Shown in pieces: positions 43,773-53,528 of a DNA stretch of 64,000 nucleotides (position 1 is the first letter of the stretch; the number at the start of each line of letters is the position of its first letter). The notes below the pieces were generated by a model. That model was not told where the DNA came from. It did not search any database and saw only the letters and a list, made by a program, of their open reading frames with translations. Position numbers and translations under genes: made by a program. This DNA is from Methanoplanus sp. FWC-SCC4 (GTDB lineage: Archaea; Halobacteriota; Methanomicrobia; Methanomicrobiales; Methanomicrobiaceae), in contig NZ_CP043875.1 in the NCBI RefSeq assembly GCF_032878975.1, positions 62,001-126,000 on the forward strand. Reading direction: 5' to 3'.

Positions 43773-44387
43773 GTGCTGATTTCCGATTTGGCAGCAGGCG
43801 ATCCGGTAATTGTATATCTTATACTGGTTCTGGCCGTTTTTCTGGCGATATTCATGGTGTACATTTTTCCGTTTTTTTTGTACATGGTTACAGGAAGCCA
43901 TGTCTATGGTAAAAACAGATCAAGGGTTTTGTTTCTTTTGTCCCTTTTTTTGATAATTGTCGTCTACTCCGGGCTATATTATGCGGGAATCCCCTTGTCT
44001 CCGCTTGACTTCATCGTAACATATTCATTCGTCTTTGGTGTTGCGGGTCTTGCGCTTATCACCTCATATTCGGTATTTGAAAAGAAATTTTTGAAAAATT
44101 ATCCTATTGTGCCTTATTTAGTTGCATCACTGTTCTCTGTTGTTTATCTGCTGTTTTTAAGGATAGTTCCGGGCGGGTATCTCCAGCCTTCAAATCCTTA
44201 TTTTTCATTTGAGATAATCGATGCCGACATATATTTCATGGATATTTTCAACTCAATGAATCAGAATTTTGTCAGCCATTCACTTGCAATTGGGTTATTT
44301 TCGTATGTTTTTCTGTATCTTGAGATAATGGTGATATCAGCGGTTGTGTTTGCTGTTATTTCATGGGGCCTAAAAAAGCTGGAATGA
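43773..44387 (+). CDS. Polytopic membrane protein of unknown function
   Basis: 204 residues from GTG 43773, chosen because GAGGAGG (43756-43762) is correctly placed; an earlier frame from 43719 is poorly supported. Five to six hydrophobic segments are visible (about 8-30, 49-65, 75-90, 104-124, 170-195), for example VIVYLILVLAVFLAIFMVYI and SRVLFLLSLFLIIVVYSGL. No charged catalytic motif stands out. It lies between the lipoprotein gene and the protease gene, which converges with it. Function unknown. Confidence 0.7.
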   Translation: MLISDLAAGDPVIVYLILVLAVFLAIFMVYIFPFFLYMVTGSHVYGKNRSRVLFLLSLFLIIVVYSGLYYAGIPLSPLDFIVTYSFVFGVAGLALITSYSVFEKKFLKNYPIVPYLVASLFSVVYLLFLRIVPGGYLQPSNPYFSFEIIDADIYFMDIFNSMNQNFVSHSLAIGLFSYVFLYLEIMVISAVVFAVISWGLKKLE

Positions 44388-44405
44388 GTGATTTAAAATA
44401 ATCTG

Positions 44406-44435
44406 CTAAAAAACAGGGGATATCCCTGTTTTTAG
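44406..44435. terminator. Bidirectional terminator hairpin
   Basis: CTAAAAAACAGGG (44406-44418) and CCCTGTTTTTAG (44424-44435) pair, with A/T runs on both sides of a GC core. It separates the convergent membrane-protein and protease genes and could stop transcription from both sides. Confidence 0.65.
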
Positions 44436-44438
44436 GTA

Positions 44439-47400
44439 TTATAAAAATCTTTTTCTTATGTATATTGCAGTTCCTGCAGATATCAGCACAAATAAGCCTG
44501 GGAGTGGTGATTTTTGTTCTTTTGTTTCTCCTAGGTTTCCGCTCTTCTCTGAATCAGTTCCTGATATATCGTTATTTTGTTGAGATAATTCATCATCCGT
44601 TTCATCGGTTTTTAATGAATCATCATCTGAAATTGTTATTGCAATGTCTGAAAGTGTGTCAGTTGTCGCAGTGAAACAGGCTTTTCCATCTTTAAATTCA
44701 TTAAATACGGTTTCTGCCAAAACCCAGATGTTTTCATTAAGGACATAGAGTTTAACATCCCCGGAGGATGATTTTTGCTCTTCAATCAGGATTTTTGGAA
44801 CAGAGAACTTTATAATTCCATCATTAAGTTTGTCTGTTGTTGTATGATATAATTCGATGTCAACAAATGACAGGAGTTTACCCTCAGGCATGATCAATGA
44901 TGTGGCCGGAATTTTATCTTCTGCTGTAATCATGAGTTCGTTTATGTTTTCTTTTGCCCTGAATGATAATTCGGTAACAGGTGTTTTGCTCATTTTCAGA
45001 GTGAATCTGTCGCCCGATTTTATGCTGTCAGTCATTGCTGCGGAAACATCTGAGATACCTCCACTTCCGGTATGTGATGTCACACCTGTGTTGTCTGTGG
45101 TGCTCTTTGCAACCGCGACAAGTCCGAACTCACAGAAACCTTCAGGTGAAAATCCTTCAAATTTCATGTCGCCGTTCTCGTCAAATCCTGCAAAGGTTGT
45201 TTTAAGGACGCTTAATTCACCTGTGTCGCCGATACGGATGATTTTAACATTTTGTGATCCGCCGACTGAATCCACCCACTCTGCAGGGACGCTGATGAAA
45301 ACACTTGCCTCTTTGATATCTTCGACGTCATTTATTCCATCAAGGTTTACTTCCATTGAACATGCTACATCCTTTAAGGACAGACCTGTCTGTGATGCCG
45401 CGGCAGCGAAGTAATTTCTTGATTTATCGCTCACACTGCTTGTCAGCACTGTTTTGATATTTGCACCTTCAGGAATGTTGTTGAGCTCTGCTTCAATTGA
45501 ACCCGACAGAAGACTGCCGGTTTCTGAATTAATCATTGTCGGATGTGTTTTCAGTTTAATGGATCTGATGTTCCCTTCCATCATCCCATCTTTCTCGGTT
45601 GTGTTCTCTCCGGTTGAAAGGGTAAGGTCGAAAGATTCCCTTCTAAGTGTAACATTCTTTTTATCCTTTGAGACTACTGCACCAGTACCTGTCAGGTTGA
45701 GCTGAATGCGGTTTGTACCGTTATTTTTCTTAATTTTTAGTCCGGGAATATTAATATCAATATTTTTGGATTCTTCTCTTACCGGTTTTAGGACATTTAT
45801 TTCATTTGGAGTTACCGTTGTTGTAATCTGGTCTCCGCCGTCTGCGTCAATCTGAATTATTTCTGTTTCAAAGCCCGTTTTTCCGTCTGAAACAGCTTCA
45901 ACTTTAATTGTTCCGAGAACTATTTCATCAGGTCCTCCCTGGATTTCGGCCTCAAGATCAACTGCTTTTAGAATGAATTTGTCATCTGTTCTGGTATTCT
46001 GATTTAGTGTGGCCCATTTAGGGAATGAAATGTCTTTGATATTTACAACAGAACTGTCAGTTGGTTTTATTGATAATTCATATCCCGAAAGACCCCTTGG
46101 TGATCTGCTCATTACAATATCCAGATTTTTGACCTGGCCTTTTTTGAGTGAAACATTACCTGGCATCAGGGAGATTTCAGGTGATTCATAAATTGTGAAA
46201 GCTTTAAGACAGACATTTGTATCCGGATAATACTTTGTTAAATCGTCCCATTTCTCTCCGTCATCACTTATGAAACTCTCACCTTTGTTTGCCGATGCCA
46301 TTGTTGAATATTTTGCAATAGGGCTTTCGACAGCTATCGGGAGTGTGTAAGCCGGTGTTGTAAGCTTTACAACTACTGAGAATTTTTCTCCGGGAGCCAG
46401 TATTACTGATTTTGCAAGATCCACTGTATGGTAACCCGGAAGTGCGAAACTGCCTTTCAATGTTGAGACAGGTTCTTTATTTGAAAGAGGTCCGTTTTTG
46501 GGGTTATTGTATATGGATACCTCATAATCTGCATCAGGTGACGGAGTATAAAATCCGACGGCTCCGAGTCTGTCTGCGTTTCTTGCTGTGAATACATTTG
46601 CAAAGTATGCTGTTTCTGAATTCAGTCCTATTTCCTTTGTCCATCCAAGCGTGTCATACTGATAGATGTCTGTGTAGTATTCGGTATCCTCTCCGGTAAA
46701 AACAGCCTTGCATCCCCTGTCTGCATCATAATAGGACTGGTAGAAGTACCCGTCATCTCCCCATTCAGGGCCCCATGAATTTCTGACTATGAAAGCTCCG
46801 TCTCCGGGAGGCGTAAATGAGAAATTATCCTTGCTGTAATTATCATCCCATCCGACAATTAAAACCGCATGGCCTCCTCCGATGAGCCAGGGATCGAAAT
46901 AACTGCAGTGTTCACTGTCATAAAAACCATTTGACCAGTACATTGAGGAGTAAACTCCACCATACTCTTTAACAGCCTGCTTTATTTTGGTGACATCTGA
47001 TCTGTCTTTTCTCTTTGGAAGGAATTCAACATTTTGTACATGTTTCTGAACTTTGAGATTTTTAGGTGAAATTGCGGAGTATTCCTGATATGGATCGTCT
47101 TTTTCAAGAACAGGGCCGCTCCATCTGGAGAGATAAGCTGTAGCCATATAGGCATTTCCACCTTCATCGTGCCCGTAATTGTATCCATGTGTATTTTTGA
47201 GATTGTTCTCTGAAAAATCCAGATTTTCACTGGTGAGGAAGAATGATTCGAGTGAACCCATTGCTGCAAAAGCCCAGCATGAACCACAGTCTCCCTGATC
47301 TTTTACAGAACCGACACGGTCTTCCAAACGAAGATCAAAGTAACTCTCTGTTGGTATTTCGTTTGAGATGTCCATTGCGCTTACAGAAATTTCCATCGGC

Positions 47401-47651
47401 CACTGAACTACAACGGGGGAGGGTATTTCTCCTAAAATCTCATTGTGAGGTTCACTCTCGCCGGGCACTGCTGCAAGCATCATTACGGGAGCACCTTTGT
47501 CCTGCTGTTCTTCTTCAAAATATTCTACAAATTCCGGATTTAAGGGGGCTTCTGAAACTTCAAGTGCAAAAGCTCCGGGGATTATAAATCCAAGAAACAT
47601 GCAGGTGAAGAATAATGCACCTGCAATTTTTATGAACTGGTTTGATTTCAT
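44439..47651 (-). CDS. Secreted papain-family (C1A) cysteine protease with lectin-like and cohesin-like domains and C-terminal anchor
   Basis: 1070 residues. A signal peptide (to about 30) is followed by a propeptide-like stretch and the protease domain, with DQGDCGSCWAFAAMGSLES (catalytic Cys125), GGGHAVLIVGWDD (His261) and IVRNSWGPEWGDDGYF (Asn291). Then come a lectin-like beta domain (about 330-480), a cohesin-like domain (about 490-610, opening PGNVSLKKGQVKNLDIVMSR), a long pre-PGF-type region and a C-terminal KSPLPGLFVLISAGTAIY with RKRFL, which resembles a PGF-CTERM-type anchor processed by archaeosortase. The protein is upstream-coupled to the PKD/dockerin gene (33-bp gap), which lies before it on the same strand. 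Confidence 0.9.
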   Translation of the reverse strand: MKSNQFIKIAGALFFTCMFLGFIIPGAFALEVSEAPLNPEFVEYFEEEQQDKGAPVMMLAAVPGESEPHNEILGEIPSPVVVQWPMEISVSAMDISNEIPTESYFDLRLEDRVGSVKDQGDCGSCWAFAAMGSLESFFLTSENLDFSENNLKNTHGYNYGHDEGGNAYMATAYLSRWSGPVLEKDDPYQEYSAISPKNLKVQKHVQNVEFLPKRKDRSDVTKIKQAVKEYGGVYSSMYWSNGFYDSEHCSYFDPWLIGGGHAVLIVGWDDNYSKDNFSFTPPGDGAFIVRNSWGPEWGDDGYFYQSYYDADRGCKAVFTGEDTEYYTDIYQYDTLGWTKEIGLNSETAYFANVFTARNADRLGAVGFYTPSPDADYEVSIYNNPKNGPLSNKEPVSTLKGSFALPGYHTVDLAKSVILAPGEKFSVVVKLTTPAYTLPIAVESPIAKYSTMASANKGESFISDDGEKWDDLTKYYPDTNVCLKAFTIYESPEISLMPGNVSLKKGQVKNLDIVMSRSPRGLSGYELSIKPTDSSVVNIKDISFPKWATLNQNTRTDDKFILKAVDLEAEIQGGPDEIVLGTIKVEAVSDGKTGFETEIIQIDADGGDQITTTVTPNEINVLKPVREESKNIDINIPGLKIKKNNGTNRIQLNLTGTGAVVSKDKKNVTLRRESFDLTLSTGENTTEKDGMMEGNIRSIKLKTHPTMINSETGSLLSGSIEAELNNIPEGANIKTVLTSSVSDKSRNYFAAAASQTGLSLKDVACSMEVNLDGINDVEDIKEASVFISVPAEWVDSVGGSQNVKIIRIGDTGELSVLKTTFAGFDENGDMKFEGFSPEGFCEFGLVAVAKSTTDNTGVTSHTGSGGISDVSAAMTDSIKSGDRFTLKMSKTPVTELSFRAKENINELMITAEDKIPATSLIMPEGKLLSFVDIELYHTTTDKLNDGIIKFSVPKILIEEQKSSSGDVKLYVLNENIWVLAETVFNEFKDGKACFTATTDTLSDIAITISDDDSLKTDETDDELSQQNNDISGTDSEKSGNLGETKEQKSPLPGLFVLISAGTAIYIRKRFL

Positions 47652-47684
47652 ATGTTTCTACCTTTTTATGACAAATTTCCCTTT

Positions 47685-50600
47685 TTAGCAATCCCTGTAC
47701 ATGACAACAATATCGTCAAAGTCGGTTCTTCCGTTACCGTTGTAGTCAAATACGCTCTTTGTCTCCTGTTTCGTGAAATCCCCTATATTTGTGAAATATA
47801 TGGAAATATCGTCAGTGTTGAGAATTCCGTCACCGTTTAAGTCTTCATACAGACCGTCTGCGTCAGGGTCGGAAGGAATTCTTAAAAAGCCTTCAAAAGG
47901 ACTCACTGAAATGATTTCAAGTGACTTTGGATTTTGAATGATCTCTGTCTCCTTTCCGGAATCGTCGTGAATAATACTTTTTGAAATTGAAACGTCGGTG
48001 CTTCCTGACGAAAGTCCTTTGATGGTTAATTCTGCCAGAATAACATTTTCACATCCTGCTTCGAGAATGCTCTTTGTATCTTTTGCCTTAATTATGGCCG
48101 ATGCTCCCGGAATTCCCTCTGAACTTACTGTTACAATATCGTCAGGCAGTGAAAATCCGGTAATTTCTGCTTTGTCTGAGTCTGAAAGTAAAATTGTTAA
48201 TTCATAGTCTGATATTCCCTGTGGCAGATGATCAGCAATAATTGTCAGTTTATTCTCTGCTCCTGCTGCTGTCAGGGGTTTTTCTGTGAAATAGTAAACT
48301 TCAGGTGCAACATCGGCAATTCTTATATTGTCTATCCATCCGCAGTCTTCACCTGATGTGCTGTATGCATTCTTCTGGTATGTCCAGCGGAGGGTGTGTT
48401 TTCCACTTTCAATTTCAAATTCCTCATCTTTCCAGGAATTATCAGTGCCTGCAATCTCTTTTTTGGTCTCTCCATCAATGGAAAAGGTAAGCCTGTCAGA
48501 ACTGCTCATTGAATATCCGGATTTTGAGGAGACATTCCATGCAAAAGTGACCTTTTTAGGGCCTGTGACTGTGGTTTCAATCCATGATTTTTCGTAGCGT
48601 TTTTTTAGTTCACCGCTTTTTGCACAGCTCTGGTTGACATAATTGTCATTTGTTTCAACAAACCAGTCTGAGTTCCCGCCTGTCACCCACGTATGTTCTG
48701 TGGTTTCAAGTGCATCTTCAAAGGTAGGTGTGACCGTAATGAATGCCGGCTTTGTTTTAACCTCGTCAGTGCCGTCTTTTTTAATAATCAGTGTTACATT
48801 GTAGGTTCCCGGTTTGTCATAGGTATGTGTCTGTGTTCTTCCGACAGCCGATTCCTTGTCTCCAAAGTCCCATGCCCATAACGAAACATTTCCTGTGGAG
48901 TATCCTGTGAAGTTGACCTGAAGCGGAACCTGTCCGAATACGGTGTCGGCTTTCAGATCGGTTTTTTGGGTTTTAACATATGTTACGTTGTCAATCCAGC
49001 CTGAGTCACGACCCATGTCACGACCGCTGTCTTTTTTGTATTTCCACATGAGCTCATGTTCTTCAAAATCTATTGCAACGGATTTATGCTCCCATTCCTC
49101 TGTTGTGCCGGAGATTTTGTCAGTCTCCTCTCCGTCTATGAGGAAAATTAAATAATCAGAATTTGGCTCAGAGGATGCCATCCAGGAGAAGTCAAGAATA
49201 CCCGGACCTGTAACTGATGTTTTGATCCATGATTCCTGTGATGCAGCTGTTTCTCCGCTTTTAACCGATGCATTGTTGCATACATACGTGTCAATATCAA
49301 CATCGAAAGGTGAAATGCCTCCTGTTGTCCATTCAATGCTGGTGTCTGTTGTGTCAGCTGCATCTGAAATGTTCATAAAAGGAAGTATTACTATCTCCTT
49401 TGAAATGTGGTCTTCTCCTGCATCATTTGTTACAGCAAGGGTAGTTGTGTATGTTCCCGGTTTTTCAAAATTATGCATCATATTTTGATTATTGTACAAT
49501 GTCGGACTGTCTCCGAAATTCCAGTTCCAGGCTGTCGGGCATCCGGATGATGTGTCATTGAACCGGATCGATGCAGGGGCCATTGCCCTTGTTGCATTTG
49601 AAATGAAATCAGCAACCGGATTTATTGCTCCAAAAGTGAAGGTAACATTGTCAATATGACCACAGTGTCCTTCTTCAAAGACGTAATCATTTGTATATAT
49701 CCATCTGACTGTGTTTTCCCCGGGCGGAATTTCATAATATTCCGTGTGCCAGTCTTCCCAGTTTTGTTTGCCTTTTATTGACTTTTGGGAGACGTTGTTC
49801 AGGAGAAATTCCAGCTGGCCGTCATAGGTGTAACTCGTTGAGTTTATGTTCCAGTCAAATGTCAGAACACCCGGGCCTGTCATTGTGCCCTGAATCCATG
49901 ATTCTTCATCGGCTGAAGATATCAGTCCGTTTCTTGCGGATGTTTCTCCTTTGCCTGATACATAAAGGTCTGTGAACCATTCCGCATCCCCGCCTGTTGT
50001 CCATTCAACATCCGGTGCGTCAACCGCATCTTTGAGTGGTATTGGTTCAAGGACGGTCACTGTTTTTGAAACGGTTGCCTGACCTGTAACCAGGTTGCCT
50101 GATTCGTCTTTTTCGGCAATGTTTGTAATGGACAGTTTCACTGTGTATGTGCCGGGCTTTTCATAAATGTGAACAGGATTTTCCTTATTGGAGTGTTCTG
50201 ACAAATCACCAAAGTCCCAGTCCCATGTTGTCGGGAAACCGTTTGAGGTGTCTTCAAACTCAACAGAAAGGGGTGCAAAACCACGATTCTCTGTGACATT
50301 TGTTTCAAAATCAGCAACAGGCTCTCCGCCTCCAAAATTGAATGTGACGTTATCAAGCCATCCTCCGTTTGTTTCTTTGTCGGATGTTTTGGTTGAATAT
50401 GTCCAGTTTAATTCATGCACACCGTTTGGAATATTGAATGTCTCATGGTGCCAGCCCTTAAACCTGATTTTTTTGTATTTGTCAGTTTCATACTGGTCTG
50501 CATTGTCTATGGAAAATTCAAGTTGTCCCATGGGCATTCCCATGACAGTACCGGGTTCTGCATTCCAGTCAAACGTAGCTGTTCCGGGTCCTGTAACTGA

Positions 50601-51548
50601 TGTACTAATCCATGAAATTTCTCCGGATTTTAAAACTCCTCCGCTTCTTGCACAGCTGTTGTTTACGTAAATATCAGAGATTTCATATGACCAGAGGCTG
50701 TTTCCGCCTGTTTTCCATTCAAGGCCGTGTGCATCAACTGCATCTTTTAGCTCAATTCCTTTCATTACATCAATATAGTCGGTTTTTGTAACGGTCTCGG
50801 ATTCTCCGTTTCTTGTTACCGTGAGAGAAACCGTGTATTTCCCCGGATTATTGTAAGTATGTTCGGGGTTTTGGTCAGGTGATTTGTCTCCGTCTCCAAA
50901 ATCCCACTCCCTTGAGGTGATGTCGCCTGTACTCTCGTCAGTGAATCTGACTGTCAGTGGGGATTCCCCGCATACTTTGTCTGCTGAAAATTCGGTTGCA
51001 ATTCCCTGGATATATGAAACATTATCGACCCAGCCTGTGCTTAATCCGTCAGATTCGTCACCATTCCAGCTCATTTTGTAGTATTCCCACATGAGTGTGT
51101 GCTCTCCGGCGGGAACATCAAATGTTTCGGATGACCAGGTTTCTTCAAGGCCGCAGATCCCTTTTTGCTTGTTTTTGTCAATGTAAAAAGAGAGTTCATC
51201 GTTCATCTCATCGCAGGACACATTCCAGTCAAATGAAATTTTTCCCGGACCTTTTACGATTGTTTTAAGCTCGGATGATCCCATGTCCCAGGAATCATAT
51301 GAGAATGAGCCGCTTTTTGCAGAACTATTCCCTCTTATAAAGAGTTCAGTATCGATTGTCCATCCCAGATCTCCGGCACATGTCCAGGCGAGATCGTTGT
51401 TATCCAGTGCGTCACCCAGTGGACTATCTGCCGATACAGGTACTATTATAGTACAGATCATCAGCAGAATGAGAAATATGGGTGATGCCGGATTTCTCTT
51501 AATGCACTCTGTAATAACTCTCATAGCAAAATCATCTTTTGAATACAT
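47685..51548 (-). CDS. Secreted PKD-repeat protein with cohesin-like and dockerin modules
   Basis: 1287 residues with a signal peptide (to about 40). Five beta-sandwich units of about 120 residues (each with a WTTGG-type opening, a GPG...FxWN core and an xGWIDNVxY end) alternate with four PKD domains (WDFGDGDKSPDQNPEHTYNN; WDWDFGDLSEHS; WNWNFGDSPTLYN; WAWDFGDKESAVG). After the fifth unit comes a cohesin-like domain (about 1080-1220, YELTILLSDSDKAEITGFSL) and at the C terminus two dockerin-type Ca-binding repeats, DLNGDGILNTDDISIYF and DYNGNGRTDFDDIVVMY. It is the first gene of the pair with the C1A protease. Role: cell-surface or secreted scaffold. Confidence 0.9.
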   Translation of the reverse strand: MYSKDDFAMRVITECIKRNPASPIFLILLMICTIIVPVSADSPLGDALDNNDLAWTCAGDLGWTIDTELFIRGNSSAKSGSFSYDSWDMGSSELKTIVKGPGKISFDWNVSCDEMNDELSFYIDKNKQKGICGLEETWSSETFDVPAGEHTLMWEYYKMSWNGDESDGLSTGWVDNVSYIQGIATEFSADKVCGESPLTVRFTDESTGDITSREWDFGDGDKSPDQNPEHTYNNPGKYTVSLTVTRNGESETVTKTDYIDVMKGIELKDAVDAHGLEWKTGGNSLWSYEISDIYVNNSCARSGGVLKSGEISWISTSVTGPGTATFDWNAEPGTVMGMPMGQLEFSIDNADQYETDKYKKIRFKGWHHETFNIPNGVHELNWTYSTKTSDKETNGGWLDNVTFNFGGGEPVADFETNVTENRGFAPLSVEFEDTSNGFPTTWDWDFGDLSEHSNKENPVHIYEKPGTYTVKLSITNIAEKDESGNLVTGQATVSKTVTVLEPIPLKDAVDAPDVEWTTGGDAEWFTDLYVSGKGETSARNGLISSADEESWIQGTMTGPGVLTFDWNINSTSYTYDGQLEFLLNNVSQKSIKGKQNWEDWHTEYYEIPPGENTVRWIYTNDYVFEEGHCGHIDNVTFTFGAINPVADFISNATRAMAPASIRFNDTSSGCPTAWNWNFGDSPTLYNNQNMMHNFEKPGTYTTTLAVTNDAGEDHISKEIVILPFMNISDAADTTDTSIEWTTGGISPFDVDIDTYVCNNASVKSGETAASQESWIKTSVTGPGILDFSWMASSEPNSDYLIFLIDGEETDKISGTTEEWEHKSVAIDFEEHELMWKYKKDSGRDMGRDSGWIDNVTYVKTQKTDLKADTVFGQVPLQVNFTGYSTGNVSLWAWDFGDKESAVGRTQTHTYDKPGTYNVTLIIKKDGTDEVKTKPAFITVTPTFEDALETTEHTWVTGGNSDWFVETNDNYVNQSCAKSGELKKRYEKSWIETTVTGPKKVTFAWNVSSKSGYSMSSSDRLTFSIDGETKKEIAGTDNSWKDEEFEIESGKHTLRWTYQKNAYSTSGEDCGWIDNIRIADVAPEVYYFTEKPLTAAGAENKLTIIADHLPQGISDYELTILLSDSDKAEITGFSLPDDIVTVSSEGIPGASAIIKAKDTKSILEAGCENVILAELTIKGLSSGSTDVSISKSIIHDDSGKETEIIQNPKSLEIISVSPFEGFLRIPSDPDADGLYEDLNGDGILNTDDISIYFTNIGDFTKQETKSVFDYNGNGRTDFDDIVVMYRDC

Positions 51549-51903
51549 AAGAGTTTAAAAAAGCACTGTCATAAACCAATAAGTAAAATTAATTAAATTG
51601 ATGTGTTTTTCAAAAAATATTGGGTTGTGGCTATTATTTTTGTTTCAAAATAAATATCTGTTTTACGAGCCTGTTATGATATAATGACATAATGGTATTT
51701 AACAGATTAATCCTGACCATTCCAGTTCAAATATAAATCGAATAAATCTCTAAAAATGCTTTAAATCCTTTGATATGCAAATATTTTTGGCATTTTTGAA
51801 ATGCACCCGGGTTTTGGCCGGAGTTTAGGTTAAGGGCGCAGAATCTGCAAAATAAAAAAAATGAATTTTTATATCCTGTGACTGTAGGACATAGATTGTC
51901 AGA
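51549..51903. other. Gene-free interval upstream of the PKD/dockerin gene
   Basis: 355 bp without a supported frame. The right end holds a T-rich stretch (about 51849-51862 on the minus strand, T8 followed by ATTTT) after pheT, suitable for termination. The left two thirds are AT-rich with several TATA-like boxes (for example near 51672 and 51730) that could start transcription of the PKD/dockerin-protease pair. Confidence 0.5.
51849..51862 (-). terminator. Poly-T terminator after pheT
   Basis: On the minus strand the sequence after the pheT stop contains ATTTTTTTTATTTT-type T runs, the usual archaeal termination signal, about 45-55 bp downstream of the stop. Confidence 0.4.
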
Positions 51904-53526
51904 TCATTCCTTTAAAACCCTTAAATCAAGTTCAAAGCCTGATACCGGCTGATCCATCTCAAAGTTGAGGATAACCTGTGGGTGAATCTCCCCGAATACT
52001 CCGGCTTTTTTGCCGTTTACAAGTATATCTGCACGGCGTCCTTCTATGAAGGCAGGATCACAGGATTCAAGGACTGTGTATGAAAGACCTGCCTCCTGCA
52101 TGAACGCATCAACGGCAGCATATATCTCTGAAAAGTCCGCGTCTGTGTGCATTGAGACTGCGGAAACCTTCTGGAAGGTCTTTTTACCCTCTATTACATC
52201 ACCGGTTGAGAATAGCCTCTGTGGAAGCTCCCTGTGCTGGTTTATTTTCAGCGTCTCCATTAAGAGCGGGAGTATGTCTGTTCTGAAAACAGTCTGCTCT
52301 TCTGATATCGGGTGGAGAACAGGCAGAACATAGTCCGGCACCTCTCTTTGCATGTATTTATACATCACTCTCTCGTTTGAGAGTGTGAAAGGCATCATCT
52401 CAAGGTATCCGAGTCCTGAGAGGATGGTTCTGACCATGCCCATGATTTTCTGGTTTGGATGCTCACAGCCGATTGTGAATGTGGAGGGGAGTTCTGCTTT
52501 GAGGTTGTCAAATCCGTATGCGATTGCAACGTCTTCAAATACATCCCAGTCGTGCATGATGTCGGCACGGTAGCAGGGGATTTGGACTTTGAGTCTGTCC
52601 TCACAGCCGCATTCGGGTTCTGCACCAAAACGCATTTTTGAGAGGTGTTCTGCCATCTCTTCCGCACTGAGATCAAAGCCCAGAAGTCTGTTGCACTCCG
52701 ACACTGAGACAATCCTTTCCACCGGTGCAAGTGAGGGCATAGGACATCCGTTTACCAAAACGCTCTCAACACTTCCTCCGGCTTCTGCAAGTGCGGCACA
52801 GATGATGTTGACGGCAGTCATCACCGCTTTTTCATCTGTTCCAGTGCAGTCAAGAAGCACATTTTTCGTCTCTGTTGTGACCTTTGTAAGCTCACCGTTG
52901 ATGATTGGAGGGAATGAAAGCACGTTGTCGTCGGCATCGACAATTAACGGATATTTTTCATGTGACTCGACAAGGTGTGCATAGTCCTTACCTTTCGGGT
53001 GCTCTTTTAAGATCTCGTCAAGACTGAGTTCGGAATCGAAATCAAGCGGAACAAACTTTCGTGATTTTTCCGATGCAAAGTATTTAAAAGGTGGTTTAAT
53101 CCTGTCAAGGTCGTGGACACCTATTGCAACCTTTGCCCTGCCTCTTCCGACAGCCCAGTGGAGAGCCTCCTGAAGTCCCATAAGACTCTGGATGGCTTCT
53201 TCGGTAAAGGATAGACCTCTGATTACAGCGGAGCCGAGGAATGGTCTTATATCTTTTAAGCCTTTGTCAACCTCGAATTTAATCCCTGAAGGCTTTACGT
53301 CGTAGGTTTTAAGTCCAGTCTCGATTCCCAAAAATCCCCTCATTGCTCTGGAGACTCCTTCTGTTGAGAACATGTCCGGCCTGTCCGGGAAGAACTCGAC
53401 ATCAAAGTGATCGTCTTCGTATCGTTCGATGTCGGCCGCTATCATCGGCAGTCTGTCAATAAGGGTATCCCTGTCAACGCCTGTGAGATCCTCGAGATAT
53501 TTGTATGGAAGTGTGATAATCGGCAT
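51904..53526 (-). CDS. pheT: Phenylalanyl-tRNA synthetase beta subunit, archaeal type
   Basis: 540 residues, the normal archaeal length (bacterial subunits are near 800). The opening [20 protein letters not shown] is typical. The B3/B4 editing region (about 85-270) and the B5/catalytic-like region follow ([39 protein letters not shown]). With PheS it forms the tetramer that charges tRNA-Phe. It follows pheS with a gap of two bases and is the last gene of the endA-trpS-pheS-pheT operon. Confidence 0.95.
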   Translation of the reverse strand: MPIITLPYKYLEDLTGVDRDTLIDRLPMIAADIERYEDDHFDVEFFPDRPDMFSTEGVSRAMRGFLGIETGLKTYDVKPSGIKFEVDKGLKDIRPFLGSAVIRGLSFTEEAIQSLMGLQEALHWAVGRGRAKVAIGVHDLDRIKPPFKYFASEKSRKFVPLDFDSELSLDEILKEHPKGKDYAHLVESHEKYPLIVDADDNVLSFPPIINGELTKVTTETKNVLLDCTGTDEKAVMTAVNIICAALAEAGGSVESVLVNGCPMPSLAPVERIVSVSECNRLLGFDLSAEEMAEHLSKMRFGAEPECGCEDRLKVQIPCYRADIMHDWDVFEDVAIAYGFDNLKAELPSTFTIGCEHPNQKIMGMVRTILSGLGYLEMMPFTLSNERVMYKYMQREVPDYVLPVLHPISEEQTVFRTDILPLLMETLKINQHRELPQRLFSTGDVIEGKKTFQKVSAVSMHTDADFSEIYAAVDAFMQEAGLSYTVLESCDPAFIEGRRADILVNGKKAGVFGEIHPQVILNFEMDQPVSGFELDLRVLKE

Positions 53527-53528
53527 TT

